NCBI GenBank assembly: GCA_002271215.1
Contig: CP018628.1
Location: 2,790,001-2,854,000, forward strand
DNA: 64,000 bases
Origin: Lelliottia jeotgali
Lineage (GTDB): Bacteria; Pseudomonadota; Gammaproteobacteria; Enterobacterales; Enterobacteriaceae
Direction of reading: 5' to 3'
The position numbers were made by a program, and so were the translations under genes. The notes beneath the pieces were generated by a model. It made no database searches and had not been told where the DNA came from. It saw only the letters and a list, made by a program, of their open reading frames with translations. Position 1 is the first letter of the stretch. Each line of letters begins with the position of its first letter. Positions 20,695-29,532 of this stretch are shown here, piece by piece.

Positions 20695-20885
20695 TTGCGG
20701 CTTCATCAAATAAAGAAAAAGATCTACGGAACGCGGGAAGAAGCCCGCAGCGATATTTTTGATTACATCGAAATGTTTTATAACAGTAAGCGTCGGCATG
20801 GTTCTAGCGATCAGATGTCACCGACAGAATATGAAAACCAGTATTATCAACGGCTTGGAAGTGTCTGGATTATCCGTGGCGATTC
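20695..20885 (+). pseudogene. IS3-family transposase C-terminal remnant
   Basis: About 60 codons encode the tail of an IS3-family OrfB (YGTREEARSDIFDYIEMFYN, then KRRHGSSDQMSPTEYENQYY). The catalytic core is missing and the upstream sequence is out of frame, so it is a relic. It sits between the Druantia operon and the unrecognised 503-aa gene, evidence of repeated IS activity in this cargo. The 251 bases between druE and this relic contain nothing else I can identify. Confidence 0.75.
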
Positions 20886-20927
20886 ATTCATAATATCTAA
20901 AGAGTAAAATGAACAAGTCGATATCTA

Positions 20928-22439
20928 TTACTGTTTGTCAGTCAACTTTGCCCATAAAGGTAATGGGAAAAGAGAATTGATCGGATATGGATTAGCCTCA
21001 TCTCGACTAAGACGCTTCTGTTGATGTATTTTACTGTTCACGAATTCAACCTTAGAATAAGGCTTGAGGTAACAAGGTAATTTTTTAAACCTCTCGAGCA
21101 TTGGCCCAATCTCTTGTTCAGCCCAAACTTTCATCAGCGACAATTCTGGTGACGTGTTTTCCTCTACGTCAGGAATACCTGAAAAATAGTCTTCTACGCT
21201 TTGATAGCGATGAAGCGATGAATTCTGGAGTTCATAAGAAACGCCCATGTTGAACAGAGTGTGACGAATAATACCTGTTACTAATTTTGCATAATCCCGA
21301 GTGGTCAGTTTAGTGTTAAAATTTTTCATATTAATAAGGCCAAACCCTTCTGACCCCATACCTATCTCGTACCGCAGGTCAAAATCTAATAAAGAAGCTA
21401 CGAGTCTAGGAACCTGCTCCATTTTTTTTATTAATCCTGTATTAACACTTTTATACCAGTTACTTAGAGCATCTATCACTCCGGCAGAATGTTTGTGTTC
21501 TTGTCGCCCCCAAAGATCAACAGTCGATGATTTATTATATGCCTCAAGGATCTCTGCCTTTATAGCCTCCATTACGCTATCAATCTGCCCAAGATTAATC
21601 ATGTTATTGAGCATATCCGCATTAAAATCCATACGGAACTGATGTTTATCCTTTATCGAAGTGCACATCTCTTTGAAGAGTGAAACTGGTTCAGAATTCA
21701 TCTGAGTAGGCCAGATCAACTGATCAAAAGTCGCTTTCAAATGCTTACCAATCTTTTTCGCCAAACGACCTTTAACTTCAGATTGAAATGCTGCCGTATC
21801 TTCGTCGTTATTTCTCTTTTCAATGAGATCAGTTAACTCGTCAAGGCTCAGGTTACTATTAAATAATGGGTTATCTGTCTCAAATATCAGAAAGGGACTT
21901 TTGTTTATATCTTGCCAAGTTTGGACGATGTATGTAGACAAAGATAAATTATCGAAAGCAAGCAGAGGATGAAAAACAGATAGAGGATCACGCAGAATAG
22001 TATACATCGCATAATAAGAATAAGGGTGAACTTCATTATCAGAAGCAAAAGCAATTCCCTTTTTCTCAATCTCTTGCAGCAGTGATATGCGCCCCATCCT
22101 CTCGTCTTTCAACAGCATACCCACAATCTCATTACTTCCTTTCCCCTCCGCTAATAATTTCAGTACATCATCACACACGTTCTCATATTTTTTAGCTTCA
22201 TGCACAAGTTGAATACGATTTTTAAACCCCTGGGCACCATGGCTTATGTATTGTTGTCTGCTATAGATAGCCAGCAAAAGCACCTGTTCCCAAGCCATTT
22301 TCTGGATGTTCTGTGTGGCACTAATTAATGCTTTCACATCTATACCAAAAACATTCTTATATTTTTGATTATTTTTAATTTTTATCACTCCTCTGCTTAT
22401 GTCGCCAAACCTAGTCGAAAAAAAGATAACAACACCCAA
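20928..22439 (-). CDS. Unrecognised 503-aa protein, defence-island cargo
   Basis: A long AT-rich gene on the opposite strand to the Druantia operon. I recognise no family. No signal peptide or membrane segment is visible, and the composition suggests a mostly helical soluble protein. Two tryptophan-containing stretches (KMAWEQVLLLAIYSRQQ and IWPTQMNSEP) and a tyrosine-rich run (HPYSYYAMYTILRD) stand out. The start is uncertain: TTG 22439 is the longest, GTG 22388 follows AGAGGA too closely, and the first in-frame ATG after those is MAWEQ. Downstream it converges on the IS3 relic. A divergent 121-aa gene lies 297 bases upstream. A role in phage defence is only guilt by association. Confidence 0.6.
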   Translation of the reverse strand: MGVVIFFSTRFGDISRGVIKIKNNQKYKNVFGIDVKALISATQNIQKMAWEQVLLLAIYSRQQYISHGAQGFKNRIQLVHEAKKYENVCDDVLKLLAEGKGSNEIVGMLLKDERMGRISLLQEIEKKGIAFASDNEVHPYSYYAMYTILRDPLSVFHPLLAFDNLSLSTYIVQTWQDINKSPFLIFETDNPLFNSNLSLDELTDLIEKRNNDEDTAAFQSEVKGRLAKKIGKHLKATFDQLIWPTQMNSEPVSLFKEMCTSIKDKHQFRMDFNADMLNNMINLGQIDSVMEAIKAEILEAYNKSSTVDLWGRQEHKHSAGVIDALSNWYKSVNTGLIKKMEQVPRLVASLLDFDLRYEIGMGSEGFGLINMKNFNTKLTTRDYAKLVTGIIRHTLFNMGVSYELQNSSLHRYQSVEDYFSGIPDVEENTSPELSLMKVWAEQEIGPMLERFKKLPCYLKPYSKVEFVNSKIHQQKRLSRDEANPYPINSLFPLPLWAKLTDKQ

Positions 22440-22736
22440 TTCATATCATAAAACAACCAATATCTACAGTAAAGTAAAAAACACCAAGAATAGGGTATGG
22501 AAATCCAAACAAAAAACAAAAAACCTTACCCTAAACTAGTAGTTATAGTATTTTTTCTATAAAAAAATAGACATTGCATACCCAGATAGAGCTGATATTG
22601 TAGGAGATACTCAGTAGCGAGTATCTATCGTTATCGAGCATTGAATCCGTTTACTATGGTTTTTACGAAGCATGGTGACACCATCGGAGTTGCTATTTAT
22701 AGCATACGCCGCAAAGAATCAGCCGAGGAGGCTTAC
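22440..22736. other. AT-rich divergent intergenic region
   Basis: About 300 bases separate the 503-aa gene from the divergent 121-aa gene, and both promoters should lie here. The only clear structure is the dyad at 22605-22626. Confidence 0.5.
22605..22626. promoter_or_regulatory. 8-bp dyad, possible operator
   Basis: AGATACTC (22605-22612) and GAGTATCT (22619-22626) form a perfect inverted repeat with a 6-base spacer, about 110 bases before the 121-aa gene. The size and symmetry suit a dimeric repressor site. Confidence 0.45.
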
Positions 22737-23102
22737 ATGGCAAACGATGTAAATCCCAACCCCCAAAATTTGCCCAGCACTTCAGTTGCGGATATTCCCC
22801 AACTTGTAGCGCAAGCTAATGAGATACATGCTGGTGCAACTAAAATTAGCGCTCAAAAGATCGTATTCGATAACGGAACGATCTATCAAGATAATGGTAC
22901 TAGCCATATTGTGGCTGGAAACGGTGGGATTGTTGAAGTAACTGAGAAAACTACAACGGTTACGATTGCTAATCCAGGGATTTCGTTGAAAGAAGCACTA
23001 CCCACGGTAGTTGAAACGTATACGCAAGAAGTAGCCGCAGCATTTGCAAACACATCGCAACCATCAGTATCAGTACAACTTAATCCCCCCGATAAAAAAT
23101 AA
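22737..23102 (+). CDS. Unrecognised 121-aa protein at the element end
   Basis: A small soluble protein, the last gene before the element boundary. The start at ATG 22737 is supported by GAGGAGG six bases upstream. The longer reading from 22641 has no such site. The N-terminus is Asn/Pro-rich (MANDVNPNPQNLPSTS), the middle looks beta-rich and Gly/Thr-rich (NGTIYQDNGTSHIVAGNGG), and a helix follows (LKEALPTVVETYTQEVAAAF). I recognise no family. It is divergent from the 503-aa gene and could form a unit with it, which is a guess. Confidence 0.55.
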   Translation: MANDVNPNPQNLPSTSVADIPQLVAQANEIHAGATKISAQKIVFDNGTIYQDNGTSHIVAGNGGIVEVTEKTTTVTIANPGISLKEALPTVVETYTQEVAAAFANTSQPSVSVQLNPPDKK

Positions 23103-23168
23103 GAGGGGTCCTACGGCGAGTACTCCCTGCTAATCTCCTTAACGGGATAGTAGGCTCGCCTGTACGTT

Positions 23169-23220
23169 GCTGATGAAGAAATTACTAATATCGGGTGTAT
23201 AAATCAGCGGGGGCAGGTCA
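23169..23220 (-). mobile_element. Solo end fragment of an IS407-group element
   Basis: These 52 bases are a near match, in reverse orientation, to the left terminal sequence of the complete IS at 9869-11089. The match includes the outer GCAGGTCA tip, GGTGTAT.AATCA and ATTACTAA blocks. The match ends abruptly before the orfA start, so only the tip remains. Confidence 0.8.
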
Positions 23221-23385
23221 CTGTTGGTACAGAGCAGACTACCCTTGTAGATATAACCATCGTTACGACTGCCAAGTTCAAATCAATTTATGTAACCCGG
23301 CCTATTGGTGGTCATTCTGGTGGTCTTGACAGGATGAATATTCCGGTTTAGCTTAATTATTAGCCACTTGCTGGCAAAGGCGATC

Positions 23386-23402
23386 CCAGTCAGAGGAGCC
23401 AA
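23386..23402 (+). other. Attachment site repeat (attR-like) of the integrative element
   Basis: The 17 bases CCAGTCAGAGGAGCCAA match exactly the 3' end of the three tRNA-Asn genes in this window. The same 17-bp direct repeat bounds ICEKp and Yersinia-type high-pathogenicity islands inserted in tRNA-Asn. No tRNA body precedes it here, so it is the distal repeat. The tRNA-bearing repeat and integrase must lie left of the window. Confidence 0.88.
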
Positions 23403-23867
23403 CTTCTTGTTTTCACGCATTCATTCGAATCCGCGTATCATTATAATTCAATGCGTTAGCGTGGAAATCTTACCGATGCATATCTTTTTTATGTATGCAC
23501 CGCAGTCGTTTGGTAGTCCATAATTAGGGTCCATCAGATTCAATTATGGGGCTGACTTCAGCACGTCATAATTCATATTCCGCAACTCAAAACCATCTAT
23601 CATCCCTGAATAAACCTCTGATTCGCTCTGTTTATACCTACTCGTTAATCCCGGCGGTTCCCCAGAAAAGTATCAGTAATCAAATTTTTCGTATTATTGG
23701 CAGCCTATTCGTTACCACGCTAATATCGCAGCACTTCAAGACGCAACAAAACGATAGTTGCGGGTACGCCTTCAGAACGATGTCATCTTTCCTGACAATC
23801 GTTTTCACCCAGAAACCCTGCGGCGACATCAAATGACCAGGTTATTATCGGTCGCATGTCATCCCGT

Positions 23868-25208
23868 TCATTTATCCTCATTCTCCCGAATAAGCATATA
23901 ACGCTGGATCAACTGCTCCAGCCTCCGTTCAACCTCTTTTACCTGCGCGGTAGACATATCACCCGCTTTTTGTTGTGCATCCAACTGACGCAGCAACTCC
24001 TCTAGTGGCGGAGTCCTGTCCAACGACTGACGAATGGCAAAGACCTGTGTTTTCAACTCAGAACCAGTGATATAGCGCCCTTTAACACCATCCAGCGCAT
24101 TCAGTTGGGCGGTTAGTTGCTGTAATCGCTCCTGAGCCTGATGCCAGTCATTAAGGGACTCTTCACTTGCTGCATCGCTGGTCAGTTGTTGTTTCCATGC
24201 CTGAGTCAGAGCTTTGGTTTGTGCTGATTCTGGCCATAATGTAAGCGCCTGTTGTACCAATTGTTGGCGGTAATGCATTGCCCATAATGACGAAACCCCA
24301 TCAAGTTGTTGGCGGGTTGCCGTCAGTAATGGCGTGGCTAGCGCTGCAAGTTTGTCGGGTTGTTGTGCGACAAGCTGTTTTTGTTCTGAGTCACTGAGCA
24401 CGGCAGGGAGTGTTTGCACCGTTGCCAGCAGGCGATTACCAGGTAATCCCTGCTGCCATTGTTGCACGCTCCACAAACAACCACCCCCGATAGCTGCCAT
24501 CACCAGTGCGCCTACGATAATCATAATCTGTGCCCGACGACCACGGGGAGCCAGAGGGACCGTGTCATCTCCCCCATCCACCACATAAACAAATTGCCTG
24601 GCAGGTGCCAGCTCGATATCGAGCGCTGCATGTGAACTTATCACTGGGACAGTCGGAGATAAGCCGCCCGTATCGCCACGGCTGTCCAAACTTTCCAACC
24701 GCACTGCCGCGTTATGCACGAGCGTGCGCAATGTGTCAAACTGGCTCAGGTGCTTCAGCTCAAGTTGCTGTAACGTGTCACACAGCTGTCCCAATCGTTG
24801 CTCTATCTGATACAGCAGGCCGAGATCGGCATACTGGAAATACAAACTTCTCAGTACATGTTGAAGGCGGGAAACCAAATTGCTCAGGATTTCCATACGG
24901 GCATGAACCTGTGGGGGCCATACCGCGCCCCACTGATGGCGAATAAGGGCCACCAGTATGGATAGACCTTCATTTAGTCCATGCAACCCACTAGTTCGAG
25001 TTCGGGCCAGCGTGTACCATGCACAGGTCTGTAACTCAACGCCATTCTTCTGGAATAACGCCAGTGCGAGCTGTTCGGCTTTATGCCAGTCAACATCAGG
25101 ACGAGCCGGGTGGGTCAGTTTGCCGATTTCATCACGCAGGGCAATATAGTCCGCCAGTAAGCGCGGATCCGTGCCCGTTTTCAGGTGTTGTTTGAATAGC
25201 GAGTTCAT
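23868..25208 (-). CDS. VasL-domain type VI secretion protein (TssA-related)
   Basis: A 446-residue protein. Residues ~15-175 resemble the ImpA N-terminal domain (LARTRTSGLHGLNEGLSIL, then HQWGAVWPPQVHARMEIL). One membrane segment lies at about 226-247. The C-terminal helical region, with several Gln-rich coiled-coil stretches (LQQLTAQLNALDGVKGRY), matches the VasL family. Such proteins end T6SS operons in Klebsiella/Enterobacter and belong with the TssA-like sheath-cap accessories. It is the last gene of the minus-strand cluster, 15 bases after tssE. Confidence 0.8.
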   Translation of the reverse strand: MNSLFKQHLKTGTDPRLLADYIALRDEIGKLTHPARPDVDWHKAEQLALALFQKNGVELQTCAWYTLARTRTSGLHGLNEGLSILVALIRHQWGAVWPPQVHARMEILSNLVSRLQHVLRSLYFQYADLGLLYQIEQRLGQLCDTLQQLELKHLSQFDTLRTLVHNAAVRLESLDSRGDTGGLSPTVPVISSHAALDIELAPARQFVYVVDGGDDTVPLAPRGRRAQIMIIVGALVMAAIGGGCLWSVQQWQQGLPGNRLLATVQTLPAVLSDSEQKQLVAQQPDKLAALATPLLTATRQQLDGVSSLWAMHYRQQLVQQALTLWPESAQTKALTQAWKQQLTSDAASEESLNDWHQAQERLQQLTAQLNALDGVKGRYITGSELKTQVFAIRQSLDRTPPLEELLRQLDAQQKAGDMSTAQVKEVERRLEQLIQRYMLIRENEDK

Positions 25209-25223
25209 CGCACGCTCCTTCTG

Positions 25224-25673
25224 TTAAATGATGGTCGTATCCAGGTAATGCTGATGCTTCAGGTGACGTATCAGTATTTTGCCCTCCGGCATAAACTCCG
25301 TACCGTAACGCACCAAACCCACTCCGTTCAGTTCCGCTTCAATGCCGTACCCCAGTTTCCCTGGTTCGCTCTGAGCAAGAAGCACCACCTTTATCGCTTT
25401 CAGCCGGGGTTCGTATTTAAGTAACACCTCTGAAAGCAGTGATATCAGCTCATGTGCCGTACCAGGCATGCCATGAAGGATTTTGCTCATATCCGGTAGG
25501 CCATAATCTGGCAGATGCGCCAGCGTACCTGCCCGACAGTTCAGAATGCGTTGCATATTGTCGAGAACCGACAATATCAGCTGATTTTTGTCACTGACCT
25601 GGTGCAGCGCCAGCCCGCCGGTAAAATTGCCCAGCAGTTGTTCATACAGCGAAGGCGAAGAAGAGCCAGACAT
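25224..25673 (-). CDS. tssE: T6SS baseplate protein TssE (gp25-like)
   Basis: A 149-residue protein of the gpW/gp25 family, homologous to phage T4 gp25, part of the T6SS baseplate wedge that starts sheath assembly. Typical segments are SVLDNMQRILNCRAGTLAH, PDYGLPDM, and KYEPRLKAIKVV followed by a C-terminal strand region. Its stop-start junction with tssJ overlaps by one base (25673), so the two are co-translated. Length and domain are complete. Confidence 0.88.
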   Translation of the reverse strand: MSGSSSPSLYEQLLGNFTGGLALHQVSDKNQLILSVLDNMQRILNCRAGTLAHLPDYGLPDMSKILHGMPGTAHELISLLSEVLLKYEPRLKAIKVVLLAQSEPGKLGYGIEAELNGVGLVRYGTEFMPEGKILIRHLKHQHYLDTTII

Positions 25674-26215
25674 TATTTCTCCTCCGGTAACAGTCTCAGG
25701 GTGCGAGTACTCAGCTCAATAATTCTGGGCTTATCAGCATCTAGCTCATCCCGTCTCAGTACCAGCCGCCAGCTATTCAGCTCAGTATCAGGTGCACGAA
25801 AGAGAGCTGCGATCGCCACATAATTAGCATCTTTGTTCATCGGAACATCGAGCGGCTTCGCACTTCCTGGCGTCACCACCAGGCTGTTACTCGCCAGAAG
25901 ATCCGTTCCCAGCTGCGTGTCCCCTTCGAGAACCAGTTGCTCATAGCTGGCTTTGTCAAAGCTGCTTCTGTCTTTGAGCTGATAAACCCGCAGCATCACC
26001 GCCTCAGGTGACGGTTCTGTTTCCTGACTGTCAGTATTGAGTACCGCACGGGCTACGATATCCAGATGCAGAGTTTTAATTTGTTTGAAAAAAAGGGATT
26101 TTGTGGTGGAAGAGACGCTATCCGACACACTCTGCGTCAGGCCGCAACCCGCGAGACAGAATGCCAGCGCAGGAAGCAGATATTTACAGCGACGGCTTGT
26201 GGTAATAGTAAACAC
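25673..26215 (-). CDS. tssJ: T6SS outer-membrane lipoprotein TssJ
   Basis: A 180-residue lipoprotein that anchors the TssJLM membrane complex. The signal peptide ends in a lipobox LAGC with the lipidated Cys at 24. The mature domain has the TssJ pattern (VMLRVYQLKDRSSFDKASY, then VPMNKDANYVAIAALFR). The start is GTG 26215, with AAGGA 7 bases upstream, which makes its 5' end overlap tssG by 32 bases. A longer in-frame upstream reading adds about 39 residues before the signal peptide and is rejected. Confidence 0.85.
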   Translation of the reverse strand: MFTITTSRRCKYLLPALAFCLAGCGLTQSVSDSVSSTTKSLFFKQIKTLHLDIVARAVLNTDSQETEPSPEAVMLRVYQLKDRSSFDKASYEQLVLEGDTQLGTDLLASNSLVVTPGSAKPLDVPMNKDANYVAIAALFRAPDTELNSWRLVLRRDELDADKPRIIELSTRTLRLLPEEK

Positions 26216-27278
26216 GACGGTTTCCTTGTGTTGGCGTTGCAGGTGACAGGCCGGAGTAATGGCCCAGCTCAACGGTATAGTGTGACGGCATCGATGTGGA
26301 ATCATCGTCCCCGGATAAGCCCAGAACAGCATTGAGCCCCAGCCGGAGCATGTCAGCCCCCAGTAGCGGAGCAGGCAGGAGCAGGGTTGGTAACGCCAGT
26401 TCTATCCGAGCTTTGTAACGCCAGCCGAGGTAGACCCGCAGCAGCACCATAAAATCGCGATAACACTGCCCTTCTGGCAACCAGCCCTGCGCTTCGGGTT
26501 TATTTTCGGTAGACAACGTAATCAGTAACTGGCTGTTCGCATCCTGCGCTTCATCTCCCAGAACCGTTCGCCCATCCAGCCACAGCGACGTATCGTCATA
26601 AAAACCGGCGGGAGAGGCAATGGGTACCGGACGCAGACAATGGGGTTTCACCGTCGCCTGGGTAAATGGGGCCAGCAGCCGTACCAGTGCCTGAACCCCT
26701 TCCGCCGTTCGCGCAGGCTGTCGCATGATCCCCAGTAGGGCCAGGAACCGCGATACCGGCGTAGCAACATGATTCTCTGTACCGGGAATCCCCAGACCGA
26801 TGAGTCCTAGCAAACATTGCGAGGTTTTATCCTGACCACCAGGCTCAAACGTCGCCGGGTAGGAGTATTTACGCCAGATACGGTAGAACTGCGTGAGTAT
26901 GCGGTGATTAAAAATATCGAGAAAGGCTTCCAGTGACTCATGCCCTTCCCGCTGTTGCGTGATGTCGTCGATATAACCTGTGGGTAAAGGTGAATCGACA
27001 CCATACAGCCCCATAAACGTCGTTCGTACCGTCGGACGGGCGTCGGGATACTGAGCATCATGCTCAATTGCTTTCAACTCACTGACTGGAAACCCCATTC
27101 CGGGATGTGGTCTAAAACGTATCGGGTCATCAGCAGGATCTGCCGTACTGCCTAGGGCGGGTTTATCCGGCGCCAGGCGTTCCAGCAACTGACAAAAGCG
27201 GTAAAAATTGATGCGCCCAATATCGCAGCCCAGTCGCCGGGTTAACCGGGTATGCGCCGATTGTGATTCTCGTTCCAT
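26184..27278 (-). CDS. tssG: T6SS baseplate protein TssG
   Basis: A 364-residue VasB/ImpH-family protein, partner of TssF in the baseplate wedge. Recognisable blocks are the N-terminal INFYRFCQLLERL, RFRPHPGMGFP, and FMGLYGVDSPLPTGYIDD followed by FLDIFNHRILTQFYRIWRKY. It overlaps tssF by 37 bases at its start and tssJ at its end, consistent with a translationally coupled operon. Full length for the family and no frame damage. Confidence 0.88.
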   Translation of the reverse strand: MERESQSAHTRLTRRLGCDIGRINFYRFCQLLERLAPDKPALGSTADPADDPIRFRPHPGMGFPVSELKAIEHDAQYPDARPTVRTTFMGLYGVDSPLPTGYIDDITQQREGHESLEAFLDIFNHRILTQFYRIWRKYSYPATFEPGGQDKTSQCLLGLIGLGIPGTENHVATPVSRFLALLGIMRQPARTAEGVQALVRLLAPFTQATVKPHCLRPVPIASPAGFYDDTSLWLDGRTVLGDEAQDANSQLLITLSTENKPEAQGWLPEGQCYRDFMVLLRVYLGWRYKARIELALPTLLLPAPLLGADMLRLGLNAVLGLSGDDDSTSMPSHYTVELGHYSGLSPATPTQGNRRVYYYHKPSL

Positions 27279-29005
27279 TCGAGGCGTTCTCCGGTAGGTT
27301 GCAACGTTAATATCAGGCGGTTAAACAGATGGATATCGGTATAAAGCGCAAAGAAGTGGTTAAGCATTTCGCCAAACAGACTGATATCTCCAGAACCAGC
27401 AAAACCATGGCTGTCGAGCGTGATATCAATTTCGACGCCGCGGAGCAGATAACCCTGCTCAAAACGTTCAATTTCGCGGTGTTTCACGTCGACAATCGCC
27501 GTCAGCCTGCGGCGGTTCATCTCATTGTCCGTCCAGTCATAAAGCGCCAGCGTGCCACGCAGCACGTCTGGGTTATCCATCATCCACAAAAAACTACTGC
27601 CCAGATGGCTCAATATGCGCCAGTGGAAGCGATCGCGATTCGGCGGGTAGCAGGGTTGCGTCGGTGCGCAGAGGTTACGCACCCGAACATTGGCGGCGGT
27701 GGTTTTTACCACCGTGTCCAACACCGTGCTCTGCAATGCCTTACGCGGGAGTTGGCCATTAGTCCCGGTCAGACTCAGGGACAGGTTTTCATCCTCCGGT
27801 ACGCTGTGGTCATCAAAGGCCTCACCGCCCAATATCAGCCAGGTATCATGCAAGCCTGACGGGCCGCGCTTGACCCGCGTATGGTAGTAATACTCCGGAG
27901 CTTCATGGCGCAACATGCCGCCCTTATGACGGAAACTGCTGAAGGGAACATACACCTGCTGCCCGGAATGGCGAGACGAAGTGACCGAATCGACCGAGTA
28001 AATTTCGGTATGTCCGTCCTGGATACGCATCGGCCGCAGCAAGTAGTCGGTTTGCAATGAATCCAGCCGTAGCGGATCGGATTCCAGCGAGAACAAATTG
28101 ATAACCGGAACGCTGTGCAGGCGCAGATTTCGCTCCGAGAAGGTGAAGTCGTACTCCCAGCGTGTTTCCAGCACCACTTCAATCTCAAACCACGGCAACT
28201 GGGCTGGCAGGACCACGTTTTGCAGGCCCAGCAGTTCGACAAACATAAACTTTTCGCGGAAGGTGAAGTACTCCAGAAGCAGTTGGTAACCGCTAAAACT
28301 ACTGTCACCTTTCGGCCACAGGCCATCCTGTTCACCAAAGCCCTGAGGGACAAAGTGACCATCGAACGGCTGACGATCGGGCAGCCCCGGCAAACGTATC
28401 CACAGGCGTGTCGCATTGAGGGTCAGCGCTTCATGTAGCGCGCATGCCAGCGGAGCATCAGCGTCCAGATAGAGCGGCAGGCACTGTAAGTCAACCTGAC
28501 TCCAGTCCGCCAGCTCGCCGCATTGAAAACGTAGACGAATAACTGAGCGGCCATCCGATTCGGTGTCCAGTTCAGCACGCTGCATCGACAGAGGTAACAG
28601 CGTGATATCCTGAGTCGTCGTGTAACGGCATCGAGTGTTGCGCTCGCCAATCGGCCGGGAGAGCACTTCAAACCCCCGGGGCATCAGCAAACCCTCTTTC
28701 ATCCCTGTCCACTCTGGCATAAATTCAACAATCGACAGAGAAGGAATGGTCCGCAGGTAATGCGGCCACAGCAGGCTGACCAGCCCTTCAGTGAGTTCCG
28801 GCAGATCGTCATCGAGTTTTTCACGCAGGCGCCCCATCAGAAAAGCAAACCCTTCAAACAGGCGCTCAACATAGGGATCGCGCGCACCCGTTTTATCCAG
28901 ATTTAATCCAGCCGCCTGATCGGGATGTGCGTGGGCAAATTCTTCACCGGCTTCACGCAAGTAACGCATTTCGGCGTCAAAATAACGCAGTGTTAAGTCG
29001 TCCAT
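27242..29005 (-). CDS. tssF: T6SS baseplate protein TssF
   Basis: A 587-residue VasA/ImpG-family protein, full length. Family hallmarks are the N-terminal YFDAEMRYLREAGEEFA, DPYVERLFEGFAFLMGRLR, and LPELTEGLVSLLWPHYLR blocks and the C-terminal GEMLNHFFALYTDIHLFN. With TssG and TssE it builds the baseplate. A 134-base gap separates it from the immunity-like lipoprotein gene upstream. Confidence 0.9.
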   Translation of the reverse strand: MDDLTLRYFDAEMRYLREAGEEFAHAHPDQAAGLNLDKTGARDPYVERLFEGFAFLMGRLREKLDDDLPELTEGLVSLLWPHYLRTIPSLSIVEFMPEWTGMKEGLLMPRGFEVLSRPIGERNTRCRYTTTQDITLLPLSMQRAELDTESDGRSVIRLRFQCGELADWSQVDLQCLPLYLDADAPLACALHEALTLNATRLWIRLPGLPDRQPFDGHFVPQGFGEQDGLWPKGDSSFSGYQLLLEYFTFREKFMFVELLGLQNVVLPAQLPWFEIEVVLETRWEYDFTFSERNLRLHSVPVINLFSLESDPLRLDSLQTDYLLRPMRIQDGHTEIYSVDSVTSSRHSGQQVYVPFSSFRHKGGMLRHEAPEYYYHTRVKRGPSGLHDTWLILGGEAFDDHSVPEDENLSLSLTGTNGQLPRKALQSTVLDTVVKTTAANVRVRNLCAPTQPCYPPNRDRFHWRILSHLGSSFLWMMDNPDVLRGTLALYDWTDNEMNRRRLTAIVDVKHREIERFEQGYLLRGVEIDITLDSHGFAGSGDISLFGEMLNHFFALYTDIHLFNRLILTLQPTGERLEWNENHNRRIPG

Positions 29006-29139
29006 AGTTTCTTCTTAAGAGGATATAGATACGGTAATGATCCTGAATTACGTTTTAATTACGTTAATATGCATCTAAGTGAAATAAGCATATCCATACT
29101 TTTAAATATCCACTATGGACATATTTCTTTGCTGCGAAT

Positions 29140-29532
29140 TTAATAATTAACATCGTCATGCTTCCGATCACTGCGACTCGTTACATTCTCAGAAAGACGG
29201 TATACTTCCTGCCCATTAAAAACCTTCTCTTTTTTACCATCAGAAATTTTCACCCTAAAATCAGCTCCTTTCTCGGAGAAAAGATATGTAATATTTTGGT
29301 CCTCTCTCGCAAGTATAAAAACAGCAACAACCTTACGTTCTGCCGCAGTGAGCTCAAGAAAAATTTTATCCCCGCCACCAACAGGCTCCATCCATGGCTT
29401 AAAATTGTCAGCAACGACATAAATTGTTTTCCCACATGAGTTAACGATATATATTGCCCCTCCAAACGGACGTTGCGATGTGCACCCTGAGATCAGACAG
29501 GTAGCTATATAGATCATTGATAATTTACGCAT
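29140..29532 (-). CDS. Small lipoprotein, candidate immunity protein
   Basis: A 130-residue protein with a signal peptide and lipobox LISGC (Cys at about 17), so it should sit in the periplasm as a lipoprotein. The start is ATG 29532, one codon inside the longest reading. It overlaps the 3' end of the HELGH metallopeptidase fragment by eight bases, the usual arrangement of a T6SS effector and its immunity gene. The family is not recognised. The immunity role is inferred from overlap, location and predicted compartment. Confidence 0.55.
   Translation of the reverse strand: MRKLSMIYIATCLISGCTSQRPFGGAIYIVNSCGKTIYVVADNFKPWMEPVGGGDKIFLELTAAERKVVAVFILAREDQNITYLFSEKGADFRVKISDGKKEKVFNGQEVYRLSENVTSRSDRKHDDVNY

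Larger units (their letters stand above)
23103..23867. other. Gene-poor boundary region
   Basis: About 765 bases with no gene I can support. It contains the IS407-type end fragment (23169-23220) and the 17-bp att repeat (23386-23402). The rest is AT-rich sequence running into the T6SS remnant. A 96-codon open frame at 23546-23836 has no recognisable family or ribosome site and is not called. Confidence 0.6.

Noticed and set aside
20928..22439. Naming the 503-aa protein as an abortive-infection family member
   Set aside because: The helical composition is suggestive, but no diagnostic motif could be read, so no family is claimed.
22641..22736. A longer N-terminus for the 121-aa protein
   Set aside because: The downstream ATG 22737 has GAGGAGG at proper spacing. 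The upstream start has nothing comparable.
23546..23836. A 96-codon open frame right of the att site
   Set aside because: No ribosome site, no recognisable family and composition like the surrounding non-coding DNA.
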